Positions 52,910-61,569 of a DNA stretch of 64,000 nucleotides are shown here, one piece after another. The stretch comes from Dorea sp. 5-2. Its GTDB lineage: Bacteria; Bacillota; Clostridia; Lachnospirales; Lachnospiraceae. Both the position numbers and the translations under genes were made by a program. Below the pieces are notes generated by a model that was not told the origin of the DNA, ran no database searches, and saw only the letters and a list, made by a program, of their open reading frames with translations. The stretch lies in NCBI RefSeq assembly GCF_000403455.2, contig NZ_KE159737.1, forward strand, positions 216,247 to 280,246, in the 5' to 3' direction. The first letter of the stretch is position 1; every line of letters begins with the position of its first letter.

Positions 52910-53758
52910 ATGAGTAAAACAACAAATGAAGAGCTGTCAGCGCTGATCGAAAAGGCGGTGGCAGGGGATAAGCAATCTCTCGAGACGGTATTGTCAAGTG
53001 TGCAGGATCTGATATTTAATCTTTCCCTGCGGATGCTGGGAACGTTCCCGGACGCGGAGGACGCGTCCCAGGACATCCTGCTTAAGGTCATGACCCACCT
53101 GTCGTCTTACAAAGGCGAGAGCGCTTTCTCTACCTGGGTGTTCCGTATTGCGACGAACCATCTCAGAGACTACAAGAAGCATATGTTTGCAAAGTTCCCG
53201 CTGAGTTTCGAGTTCTATGGGGACGATATTCAGAATGCAGACATTCAGAACGTGCCGGATCTGACCCAGGATGTGGAGAGGTCTATCCTGGCTGAGGAAC
53301 TGAAACTTTCCTGCACGAATGTGATGCTGCAGTGCCTGGATGCCGAGAGCCGGTGTATCTTCATCTTAGGTACGATGTTCAAGATCGACAGCCGGATCGC
53401 CGGGGATATCCTGGGCATCACGCCGGAGGCATACCGACAGAGGCTGGTGCGGGTACGGCGCAAGATGGCAGATTTTCTTTCCGAATACTGCGGTGAATAC
53501 GGCAAGGGAAGATGCAGGTGTGCGGACCGGGTAGACTATGCGATCCAGTGCCGCCGGATCATGCCGAAGCAGTTAAGCTTTACATCAGCGCCGGTCTTAG
53601 GAGAGACGGCGTTGGAGGTCAAGGAGGCAATGGAAGAGATTGACGGCTTGTCTCAGGTATTTTCTTTCTGCAAGACATACCAGCCGCCGGAGAGCCTGAA
53701 GAAATTCGTGGAAGAGTTTCTGAACGGCGCGACATATTCTGTGGTGACCAATGCGTAG
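52910..53758 (+). CDS. ECF-type sigma factor with Cys-containing C-terminal extension
   Basis: Sigma-70-family protein of 282 residues. Region 2 (LIFNLSLRMLGTFPDAEDASQDILLKVMTHLSSYKGESAFSTWVFRIATNHL split over residues ~34-85) and region 4 (LDAESRCIFILGTMFKIDSRIAGDILGITPEAYRQRLVRVRRKM, ~140-185) are clear. A C-terminal extension of ~90 residues begins EYCGEYGKGRCRCADRVDYAIQCRR, with four Cys that might bind a metal. No anti-sigma gene is adjacent. The extension may take over that role, which is inference. Confidence 0.87.
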   Translation: MSKTTNEELSALIEKAVAGDKQSLETVLSSVQDLIFNLSLRMLGTFPDAEDASQDILLKVMTHLSSYKGESAFSTWVFRIATNHLRDYKKHMFAKFPLSFEFYGDDIQNADIQNVPDLTQDVERSILAEELKLSCTNVMLQCLDAESRCIFILGTMFKIDSRIAGDILGITPEAYRQRLVRVRRKMADFLSEYCGEYGKGRCRCADRVDYAIQCRRIMPKQLSFTSAPVLGETALEVKEAMEEIDGLSQVFSFCKTYQPPESLKKFVEEFLNGATYSVVTNA

Positions 53759-53790
53759 GAACATCAGGTATATAGGAGGGATCGAGAAAG

Positions 53791-54477
53791 ATGAACACAC
53801 AGTTGATTTTAAATTATCTTACGGAGCTTAGCGCTCACAATGAACGAGAGTGGTATCATGCGCATAAGGCGGAACAGAAAGAGGCAAATGCAGAGTTTGA
53901 GTTGCTCTTGCAGGAGCTTATCCTGCGGATCGGAGCGTTTGACGGCAGTATTCTCCATAATCAGCCGAAGGATCTGACCTTTAAGATGGTGCGGGATACC
54001 AGGTTCAGTCATGACAAATCGCCTTATAACCCGGCGTTCCGCGCCCACATTTCTTCCAAAGGAAAGCTTCCGGTTCCGGTGGGGTATTACCTGATGATCA
54101 AGCCGGGCGGACAGTCCTTTTTAGGCGGCGGTCTGTTTGCGGATATGTTCAAGGATGCGACGGCGATGGTGCGGGATCATATTGCGGCTAACGGCAGAGA
54201 ATGGGAAGAGATTCTTGGAGACGCTGATTTCCGGAAGTATTTTACCGTGCAGGGAACGGCGCTCAAGAAAGTTCCGGCAGGGTATGATAAGGAGCATCCG
54301 CAGGCAGAATTCTTGAAGTTCAAGAGCTGGTATCTGGAATATCCGGTTATGGATGCTGAATTCGGAGACGGGGAAGCATTCCTTGATCATGCCGTCAAGG
54401 TCTTTCGGGCGATGAAACCGTTCAACGATTATCTGAACCGGGCGCTTGCAGACTTCCGTATGCCGGAGAGGAAATAA
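53791..54477 (+). CDS. DUF2461 family protein
   Basis: A 228-residue protein of the DUF2461 family (TIGR02453): LNYLTELSAHNEREWYHAHKAEQKEA start, then KDLTFKMVRDTRFSHDKSPYNPAFRAHIS and GYYLMIKPGGQSFLGGGLF, all conserved segments of the family. The family has no established function. TAGGAGGGATC precedes the ATG. Confidence 0.9.
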   Translation: MNTQLILNYLTELSAHNEREWYHAHKAEQKEANAEFELLLQELILRIGAFDGSILHNQPKDLTFKMVRDTRFSHDKSPYNPAFRAHISSKGKLPVPVGYYLMIKPGGQSFLGGGLFADMFKDATAMVRDHIAANGREWEEILGDADFRKYFTVQGTALKKVPAGYDKEHPQAEFLKFKSWYLEYPVMDAEFGDGEAFLDHAVKVFRAMKPFNDYLNRALADFRMPERK

Positions 54478-54507
54478 GAGATCACAGTCATACAAGGAGG
54501 TATAGTG

Positions 54508-55425
54508 ATGGAATACGAAGGACAAATCTGCCGTGCGCCTATGGAGCGGTCTTCATTCATGCTGCCGATCATGGTAGGATGTTCCTACAATCGGTGCCGG
54601 TTCTGCAATCTGTTCCGGCATCTTAAGTATCGGGAACTTTCCTTAGAGCAGATTAAAGGAGAACTGACACGGGTTAAAGCAGTAGGAGGAAAACCAAGAA
54701 GGATCTTCCTGGGGGACGGGAATGCATTTGCCCAGGATAACGAGCGGCTGACGGAGATCCTTAAGATGATCAGGCAGTATTTTCCAGAATGCGAAGAGAT
54801 CAATATGGACGCGACGGTGACGAGCATCCGAAGGCGGACGGACGCCGAGCTTGAAGCCTTCTGTCGGCTTGGCGTAAGGCATCTGTATCTTGGTATCGAG
54901 AGCGGGTTGGATGATGTGCTTGCATTCATGGAGAAGGATCACGACCAGGGACAGGCATATGAAGCCATTGAGCGTCTGCACCAGGCGGGTATGATCTATG
55001 ACGCCCACATTATGACGGGAGTGGCAGGGAAGGGAAGAGGGACGGAGAATGCGCATGCACTGGCAGAGTTCCTGAATCGGACAAGACCGGCGCATGTGGT
55101 GAACTTCTCCATGTTTCTGCATAAAGAGGTGCCGCTCTACCAGAATATTCTGGACGGGAGCTTTGTACCGTCGTCTGAGAAGGAGAATCTTGAGGAGGAG
55201 CGGTGTCTGATCGAACGGATCACGGCGGATCTCTTGTATGACGGATTCCATGACTATATCGAATTCCGGGTGAGGGGAAGGCTTCCGAAGGACAGAGAAA
55301 AGATGCTGGCACATTTGGATAAGCAGATCGAAGAGACGCCGGAGGCGGAGGTGTATTCTTACGTGCAGGGCGAATGTCCGGCGCTGGAAAGATGCGACGG
55401 CAGAAGCGTGTGGCAGAACGTATGA
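54508..55425 (+). CDS. Radical SAM protein
   Basis: A 305-residue radical SAM enzyme of the Elp3/MiaB/NifB-like fold: GCSYNRCRFC (Cys25, Cys30, Cys33) supplies the [4Fe-4S] ligands in the C-x4-C-x2-C spacing found in one branch of the superfamily; RIFLGDGNAF, LGIESGLDDVL and the barrel follow. The C-terminus lacks a further Fe-S motif. Substrate unknown. ATG 54508 has AAGGAGG upstream; GTG 54505 is next to it. Confidence 0.88.
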   Translation: MEYEGQICRAPMERSSFMLPIMVGCSYNRCRFCNLFRHLKYRELSLEQIKGELTRVKAVGGKPRRIFLGDGNAFAQDNERLTEILKMIRQYFPECEEINMDATVTSIRRRTDAELEAFCRLGVRHLYLGIESGLDDVLAFMEKDHDQGQAYEAIERLHQAGMIYDAHIMTGVAGKGRGTENAHALAEFLNRTRPAHVVNFSMFLHKEVPLYQNILDGSFVPSSEKENLEEERCLIERITADLLYDGFHDYIEFRVRGRLPKDREKMLAHLDKQIEETPEAEVYSYVQGECPALERCDGRSVWQNV

Positions 55426-55436
55426 CACAGTGTTAT

Positions 55437-55482
55437 GAAGAATCCCAAAGAAAAAGGATATCTTGTGGGATTCTTCTTTTTT
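55437..55482 (+). terminator. Terminator after the radical SAM gene
   Basis: GAAGAATCCCA and TGGGATTCTTC with a T6 run; it also lies at the end of the convergent peptidase gene. Confidence 0.88.
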
Positions 55483-55508
55483 GCGGAGTGCGATGGTAAA
55501 TCCTGGGT

Positions 55509-56672
55509 CTATTTTCCCAGTTTTTTCAGCACTGCGGTTGCATAGATCGCCGCTCCGATCGGAAGTACCTTCTCATTAAAGCGGATCTTCGGATTATGCT
55601 GCGGCAGACGTTCGTCCGGATGATCTACTCCTGCCCCGATCATATAGAAAGCCGTAGGAACCAGCTCGGAATAGAAGGCAAAATCCTCGGAACCCATGGC
55701 ATGAAAGTCGCCCGCGGTCAGCGAATCATCCACTTCTTGGATGACTTCCCGGGACCAGGCAAGTTCATCTGCGTCACAAACCACCGGAGGTACGTCGCTA
55801 AGCACTTCGATCTCGGCTTTTGTACGGTATGCGGCTGCGACGCCTTCTGTAATCTCGCGGATTCGCCGGATCATCCGTTCCCGGATCTTCGGGTTGAATA
55901 CACGGAGAGTTCCTTCCATCTCGGCAGTCTCGGGAATGATATTCGGTGCGCTTCCTGCATGGAATTTCCCGATTGTCAGAGCAACTTCATCAAATCCGGA
56001 GATCTCTCTTGCTATTAATTCCTGTAAACCCTGATGAATATGGACTGCGGTGTTGATTGGGTCGATGCCGTCTTCCGGAGAAGAACCGTGTACGCCCTTT
56101 CCGGTCAGTTTAATGCGGAATCCATAGGCTCCGGCGCAGGGATTCGTATGTCCGCCCAGTGTTCCAAGCGGCTTCTGGGAAAATACATGCAGAGCCATTC
56201 CGGCATCAACGTGCGGATTCTCCATAGCGCCTGCCTGTATGAGAGCCCTGGCGCCTGCAAAGATTTCTTCCCCGGACTGGAAGAACAGCTTTGCAACACC
56301 GTAGAGCTCTGATTCGTGCGCTTTGACCAGTTTCGCAGCGCCAAGCATCATCGCGGCGTGCAGATCATGCCCGCAGGCATGCATATGGCCGTTCGCGGAG
56401 GCAAAAGGTTCCTGGGACTGTTCCGTGATCGGAAGCCCGTCCATATCTCCCCGGATCATATAACAGGTATCCCCTTCGCCTATGCAGGCGACGATGTTGG
56501 AACTGTCCTCGTAAACTGTGTATTTAATGTCCATTTCATCTAGTTTCTTCGTTACAAATGCGACTGTCTCAGGAAGTGTAAGTCCGATTTCAGGAATCTG
56601 ATGCAGCTTGCGCCGCCATTCGCTTAATTCCTCCTGAAGCCGTTCTGCTTCCAACATAATCTGATTTTTCAT
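55509..56672 (-). CDS. M20-family metallo-amidohydrolase (first)
   Basis: Zinc-dependent amidohydrolase/carboxypeptidase of 387 residues, M20D type: RKLHQIPEIGLTLPET, the metal site HACGHDLHAAMML (His and Asp-adjacent), the catalytic GEEIFAGA, and HGSSPEDGIDP in the lid domain. It hydrolyses N-acyl amino acids or related amides. It is divergent from the DUF5058/M20/PucR genes and probably part of the same pathway. AAAGGAGGGAT precedes the ATG. Confidence 0.92.
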   Translation of the reverse strand: MKNQIMLEAERLQEELSEWRRKLHQIPEIGLTLPETVAFVTKKLDEMDIKYTVYEDSSNIVACIGEGDTCYMIRGDMDGLPITEQSQEPFASANGHMHACGHDLHAAMMLGAAKLVKAHESELYGVAKLFFQSGEEIFAGARALIQAGAMENPHVDAGMALHVFSQKPLGTLGGHTNPCAGAYGFRIKLTGKGVHGSSPEDGIDPINTAVHIHQGLQELIAREISGFDEVALTIGKFHAGSAPNIIPETAEMEGTLRVFNPKIRERMIRRIREITEGVAAAYRTKAEIEVLSDVPPVVCDADELAWSREVIQEVDDSLTAGDFHAMGSEDFAFYSELVPTAFYMIGAGVDHPDERLPQHNPKIRFNEKVLPIGAAIYATAVLKKLGK

Positions 56673-56846
56673 AAGTATAGAATCCCTCCTTTAAATTCAT
56701 TTCTGCCATCTGCACGCCCCGCATAGAGCGATATAGTTTTTACTATAGGATAGCGTGTCCGGGTATGCGGGGGGAAGAAAATATTTTTCTGTATTTAAGG
56801 TTATATTAGTCAGGATGGACTGGTTTTTACAAAAAGTATAGAGTAA

Positions 56847-56931
56847 AGTGAAAAAATATTCACTGCACATGGAAGTGGAAAGAAAAGTGAACATTTTTTT
56901 GTTTTTTTCCGGTTATTAGACTTTGTATAAT
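56847..56931 (+). promoter_or_regulatory. Divergent promoter region with palindrome
   Basis: The 56673-56983 gap has no gene. It carries AGTGAA-AAAATA-TTCACT (56847-56864) and a further AAAGTGAA near 56884, and TATAAT at 56926-56931 for the rightward operon (its -35 is poor). The palindrome is a candidate site for the PucR-type or another regulator. Confidence 0.5.
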
Positions 56932-56983
56932 AATTGCAAATACCACTTATAGAAAAAAGCTATACGCAAGGAGGAAAGAAGAA

Positions 56984-57727
56984 ATGGATGTAATGCAGAT
57001 CGCAAATGGACTGCCTATGTGGATTGCCTGTGGAATACCTGTTGTGTTCGTGATCATACAGGCAGCTCTTTTTGCAAGAGGGGCGTACCATGCGGGGAAG
57101 AAAGTAGGACTTACGGATGACAAGATAAAAAAAGCGATGAAGAGCAGCGCTGTGACTTCGATCGGACCTTCCATCGTAGTACTCAGCGGTATGCTTTCTC
57201 TGTTGGTAACAGTAGGAGGACCGGTGGGATGGATGCGCCTGTCAATGATTGGTTCCGTTATGTTTGAGTCTATCGCGGCAGGTCTTGGGACATCAGCAGT
57301 AGGTGTGACCCTGGGTACGGATGTGATGACAGAAGAAGCGCTTGGCATGGCGGTGTGGACTATGATATTATGCTCCGTAGGGTGGGTGCTGTTCGCGACA
57401 TTCTCAGCGAACAAGATGGAAAAGATCGAACACAAACTTTCAGGGGGAAATGCAGGGACTCTGACGACGATCGCTTCGGCGGCAATTATTGGTGTATTTT
57501 CCGCCATGGTCGCGAGCCATATATCCAAACCCTTCTATTCCATGCTCCAGAAGGCGGATGCGGCGGCGATGTCGTCGGCATGGCATAATATGCTTGCTTG
57601 TATTTTAGGCGCCGTTATTATGTTTGTGCTGTCGAAGGCGGCAAATAAAAAGGACATTGGGTGGCTGAAGGAATGGTCGCTTACAATTACGATTCTGGGC
57701 GCTATGATCATTACGGCGTTGGTATAG
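56984..57727 (+). CDS. DUF5058 family membrane protein
   Basis: Integral membrane protein of 247 residues with about six hydrophobic segments, first MWIACGIPVVFVIIQAALF. It belongs to DUF5058, a family of unknown function. With the next membrane protein, encoded 13 bases later, it may make a two-part transporter for the substrate or product of the M20 enzymes on either side. AAGGAGGAAAG precedes the ATG. Confidence 0.82.
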   Translation: MDVMQIANGLPMWIACGIPVVFVIIQAALFARGAYHAGKKVGLTDDKIKKAMKSSAVTSIGPSIVVLSGMLSLLVTVGGPVGWMRLSMIGSVMFESIAAGLGTSAVGVTLGTDVMTEEALGMAVWTMILCSVGWVLFATFSANKMEKIEHKLSGGNAGTLTTIASAAIIGVFSAMVASHISKPFYSMLQKADAAAMSSAWHNMLACILGAVIMFVLSKAANKKDIGWLKEWSLTITILGAMIITALV

Positions 57728-57740
57728 GGAGGAAAAGAAT

Positions 57741-58433
57741 ATGAATGGTAATTTTTATAAAGATGAATATACACCCCAGATCAATAGGATCGGAAAGATA
57801 ACAGGGTATCTGGGAGTCTTGGTTGCATTTACTCCGGCAATCGTGCTTGCCGTGGTATATGGTATCATACCAAAGCCGGCGGCGCTTTTGACGGCATTTA
57901 TCAGCGGTTCCAGTGCGTTCGGTGTATTGTGGTTTGTCGAGCCGATTTCGTATTTTCCGGTGGTAGGTCCTGCGGGAACTTATATGGCTTTCTTGTCCGG
58001 AAATATCTCTAATATGAGAATTCCGTGTGCAAGTATGGCGCAGGTTGCGGCAGAGGTTGAGCCGGGTACGGAGAAGGGATCCATTATCGCAACCCTGGGT
58101 ATGGCAGTATCTATCATTATTAATGTATCCGTATTGACGATCGGGGCAATTCTTGGAACTTCCGTGTTGGCGATGCTTCCGGATACGATCAAAGCGGCGC
58201 TGAATTATCTGCTTCCGGCTTTATTCGGAGCATTGATGGTTCAGTTTGGTATAAAGATGATCAAGCACAGCGCCATGATGGTTGTGGCTGCGTTTATCCT
58301 TTATTTTGCAATTGGTATGGGCGTATTTAACTGGCTTCCGGGCGCATCCAACTGGCTTGGAACGATGGGATGTGTATTCATTAGTATTGCGGTAGGTATC
58401 GCAACACTTTCTAATGCAAAAAAACAGGCATGA
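57741..58433 (+). CDS. Membrane protein, partner of DUF5058
   Basis: A 230-residue membrane protein with about six to seven hydrophobic segments; I do not recognise a named family. It has conserved-looking glycine-proline segments (FVEPISYFPVVGPAGTYMAFLSGNIS) that would fit a substrate path. Its close spacing to the DUF5058 gene and the M20 gene suggests one operon and a joint transport function. Confidence 0.75.
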   Translation: MNGNFYKDEYTPQINRIGKITGYLGVLVAFTPAIVLAVVYGIIPKPAALLTAFISGSSAFGVLWFVEPISYFPVVGPAGTYMAFLSGNISNMRIPCASMAQVAAEVEPGTEKGSIIATLGMAVSIIINVSVLTIGAILGTSVLAMLPDTIKAALNYLLPALFGALMVQFGIKMIKHSAMMVVAAFILYFAIGMGVFNWLPGASNWLGTMGCVFISIAVGIATLSNAKKQA

Positions 58434-58478
58434 TGTTCCCTCCGGTTGAAATTAAGTAGCTGAAAGGAAAGGACGAAA

Positions 58479-59840
58479 ATGAAAAAGAGCGATCTTCACG
58501 ATGAAGTGAAGAAGATGAGATCATTGCTTGAGACTAGCTGCAGGATGATCTGGGAGCATCCGGAAGACGGAGGCAATGAGAAAATGTCTGCAGATTATTT
58601 CAGGAAGATCCTTGGGGATGAAGGATTTAAGATTGTGAATGAGGAGCATCTGGAACATGCCTTTTACGCAGAATATGGCTCGGGAAAGCCTGTGATTGCA
58701 ATCCTTGGAGAGTATGATGCGCTTCCCGGGCTATCGCAGAAGGTGGCGGATAGTAAGGCGCCGGTAGAAGAGGGCGCACCTGGACACGGATGCGGGCATA
58801 ACCTGCTTGGATCGGCTGCGGCAGTTGGCGCGATTGCGGTAAAACGATATCTGGAGGCGAAGAAGATCAGCGGAACAGTACGTTTTTATGGATGTCCGGA
58901 GGAAGAGCTTCTAAGCGGTAAGGTAAAGATGATATATTATCATATGTTTGACGGCTGTGATTTTGCGATCAGCTGGCATCCGATGTGCGCCAATATGGTT
59001 TATGACAGCGGCTATCTGGCAAGCGCATCCGCGCATTTCCAATTCAAGGGAAGAAGCTCTCATGCTGCGTTCGCACCAGAATTAGGGAGAAGTGCGCTGG
59101 ATGCGGTGGAACTAATGAATGTCGGGGTGAATTATTTAAGAGAGCATGTGACTTCCAAAGCGAGAATTCACTATACTACGGACAGCGGCGGATTTGCTCC
59201 GAATATTGTGCCGCCGTTTTCAGGCTCCTGGTATTTTGTGCGAGCCCCCTATATCGCGGATGTCAAAGAGATACTTGAGAGGATCAGGAAGGTAGCGGAA
59301 GGCGCGGCGCTCATGACTGAGACGACGGTGGAGATGAAGATAGATTACGGATGCTGCGAGATGTTGGAAAACCATGCATACGGCGATCTTGCCTATCAGA
59401 ATATGAAAGAAGTAAAGCTTCCGGTCTTTGACGACGATGAGACGGCATTCGCGCAGCGCCTGGTTGATACCGTGGCAAAGGAAGATGCCAGAAGAGCGCA
59501 GAAGCTGTATGATACGGAAAGTCCTATGGTATGGAAACTGAATGAGCGTAATCTCTATCAGGCGAATCCTTTGACGGCATCCTCGGACAGCGGAGATGTC
59601 AGCCATATGATGCCGATGTGCGTCGTATCTACCGCTTGCTGGCCGGCAGGCGTCGCGCCGCATACATGGCAGGCGACGGCGGCGTCCGGCTGTTCTTTGG
59701 GAGAGAAAGGGGCGTTAAGCGCCGCACAGATTATTGCGGGAATCGCATATGACCTGTATAATGATCCTGGAAAGAGAGAGACTATTCTGGAGGAATTTCG
59801 TGAGAAGAAGGACGAGTATGCTCCGATGTATGAAGCATAG
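58479..59840 (+). CDS. M20-family amidohydrolase (AbgB-like, second)
   Basis: Amidohydrolase of 453 residues resembling aminobenzoyl-glutamate hydrolase subunit B and related M20 peptidases: ILGEYDALPGLSQ, GHGCGHNLLGSAA (metal His), FYGCPEEELLSGKVKM (catalytic Glu pair), GRSSHAAFAPELGRSAL. It is distinct from the M20D gene at 55509. It lies in one operon after the two membrane proteins and before the PucR-type regulator. Confidence 0.9.
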   Translation: MKKSDLHDEVKKMRSLLETSCRMIWEHPEDGGNEKMSADYFRKILGDEGFKIVNEEHLEHAFYAEYGSGKPVIAILGEYDALPGLSQKVADSKAPVEEGAPGHGCGHNLLGSAAAVGAIAVKRYLEAKKISGTVRFYGCPEEELLSGKVKMIYYHMFDGCDFAISWHPMCANMVYDSGYLASASAHFQFKGRSSHAAFAPELGRSALDAVELMNVGVNYLREHVTSKARIHYTTDSGGFAPNIVPPFSGSWYFVRAPYIADVKEILERIRKVAEGAALMTETTVEMKIDYGCCEMLENHAYGDLAYQNMKEVKLPVFDDDETAFAQRLVDTVAKEDARRAQKLYDTESPMVWKLNERNLYQANPLTASSDSGDVSHMMPMCVVSTACWPAGVAPHTWQATAASGCSLGEKGALSAAQIIAGIAYDLYNDPGKRETILEEFREKKDEYAPMYEA

Positions 59841-59890
59841 TCTCTGGTTGTGCCGAAGAAGGCAGGCGGTTTTGCAAGGGAGAGATGAAG

Positions 59891-61525
59891 ATGGGAATTG
59901 CGCTTTATCAACTGTTGGCACAGGAGTATTTTAAGGAGTTTCATGTGATAGCAGGCCAAAAGGGTTTGTCAAGAGAGGTGCAGGGTGTTGCGGTTATGGA
60001 TGCGCCGGATGCCCTTCGGTGGACGAAGGGAAAAGAACTGATCATGACATCGGGATACGCGCTGTCGAAGGATCCATATTGCCTTGAGCGGAACTTTCAG
60101 GAGGGAGTGGCGCAGTTGGCGACAGGACTGATGATCAAGAGACAGCGCTATCTGGATGTGATCCCGGATCATTTGATGGAATTGTTCGGACGGTATGATG
60201 TACCGTTGATCAGTATGCCCTTTGAGATTGGATTTATGGATGTCATAAATCAGGTGAATGTGGCAGTGATGAATCAGGCATTCAAGAGCTTCCGTATCCG
60301 CAATGACAGTGTGTTTCGTTTATCGAATCTGAGCTTTAAGGAGAGGAAGATCAAGAGGATTCTTCAGGCAGTTGAGGCGGAGATGGATTTCCCGGCATTC
60401 TTGTATGATATCAATGAAGAGAAGTCATACTATAGTTCTGCGAATTTCAGGAAGCTTTCCGAACGGTTCTGCCTAAAGAATGAAGATTATTGGAATCCGT
60501 CAAGAGAGCACAGTAAGCATACCTTATGTGAAAATATGCATATGATCAGATATCGTTTGATCGATCCGCTGAATCCGGACGGTCCGCGCATCAGCTGGGT
60601 ATTGATCCCGATCATCATGAATGATGTGACGCAGGCATTTTTTGTAGTGATGGAATCCAGGGAATTCCTGGATTATTGTGACGAGTATTCCATAAGGATC
60701 GCGTTCCTGGAGCTGCAATCGCTCTATGAGCAGATTATGGTTGCGCAGAGTATCGGAAATATTGGGTTTGAGAATTTTGTGCTGTATGCACTGAACTATG
60801 ACGAGAAGGATCAGGATCGGTTGATCTATCAGGCGAGCCAGCACGGGATCTTTATGTCGAAAAAGTATATTTGTATCATGTTCTCTCAGACAAAGGATGA
60901 GACGGTGAGCGCCAGGAACGAACGTAAGAACCTGATGAGGGCTTTTCTGGACAGTACGGTCTCAAAGTCCGGGAAGATGGCTTTCTTAGATGAGAACAGA
61001 GGAATTATCCTATGGGAATCGCAGGGCAAAGAAGAGTATGACCTGGAATATCTTTGTCATGTGTTGGAAGAATTCCGTCTTAAGGTAAAGGAAAAATGCA
61101 ATGATATGGAGCTTGAATTTGCGATATGCCGGGACGGGGCGGATCTTTTGTCCTTAAAAGACCGAGTAAGAAAATGTCAGAAGGTGATGGCAATGGGAAA
61201 GAAGCTGTTCCCGCAGAACCATATCTGGGATTATGAGATGCTGGGTCCTTATGCCTGGATTGAGATCCAGGAGGATGAACTGGAAGCCATGCTTTGCCGG
61301 TATCGTCTGCTTCTGCAGGATGAGAGAAACCGGGAACCGTTGAAAACACTGAAAGTATATTTGGAGAATAACATGAATTTCAGCGTGACGGCAGAGAAGA
61401 TGTATGTCCACATCAATACGATACGTAAGCGGATCGACAAGATGAAGGAGCTTTTGGATGTATCGCTGGACGACCGGATTGCAAGGCTGAAGCTTGAGAT
61501 GCTGCTGCAGTTTCTGAACCTGTGA
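59891..61525 (+). CDS. PucR-family transcriptional regulator
   Basis: Regulator of 544 residues: N-terminal PucR domain (FKEFHVIAGQKGLSREVQGVAVMDAPDALRWTKGKELIMTSGYAL split, ~15-70), a middle GGDEF-like/unknown region, and the C-terminal PucR HTH (LKTLKVYLENNMNFSVTAEKMYVHINTIRKRIDKMKELL, ~490-530). Such proteins control nitrogen-compound use. ATG 59891 has AGGGAG six bases upstream; ATG 59885 is directly adjacent to it and less likely. It probably regulates the M20/DUF5058 genes. Confidence 0.9.
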   Translation: MGIALYQLLAQEYFKEFHVIAGQKGLSREVQGVAVMDAPDALRWTKGKELIMTSGYALSKDPYCLERNFQEGVAQLATGLMIKRQRYLDVIPDHLMELFGRYDVPLISMPFEIGFMDVINQVNVAVMNQAFKSFRIRNDSVFRLSNLSFKERKIKRILQAVEAEMDFPAFLYDINEEKSYYSSANFRKLSERFCLKNEDYWNPSREHSKHTLCENMHMIRYRLIDPLNPDGPRISWVLIPIIMNDVTQAFFVVMESREFLDYCDEYSIRIAFLELQSLYEQIMVAQSIGNIGFENFVLYALNYDEKDQDRLIYQASQHGIFMSKKYICIMFSQTKDETVSARNERKNLMRAFLDSTVSKSGKMAFLDENRGIILWESQGKEEYDLEYLCHVLEEFRLKVKEKCNDMELEFAICRDGADLLSLKDRVRKCQKVMAMGKKLFPQNHIWDYEMLGPYAWIEIQEDELEAMLCRYRLLLQDERNREPLKTLKVYLENNMNFSVTAEKMYVHINTIRKRIDKMKELLDVSLDDRIARLKLEMLLQFLNL

Positions 61526-61553
61526 TCTGCCGCAGACGGTCAGGCGGCAGATC
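61524..61553. terminator. Hairpin between convergent pucR-type and MATE genes
   Basis: Perfect 10-bp arms GATCTGCCGC and GCGGCAGATC. There is no proper T run; it may act in both directions. Confidence 0.55.
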
Positions 61554-61569
61554 AGTGCTATTCATTTCC

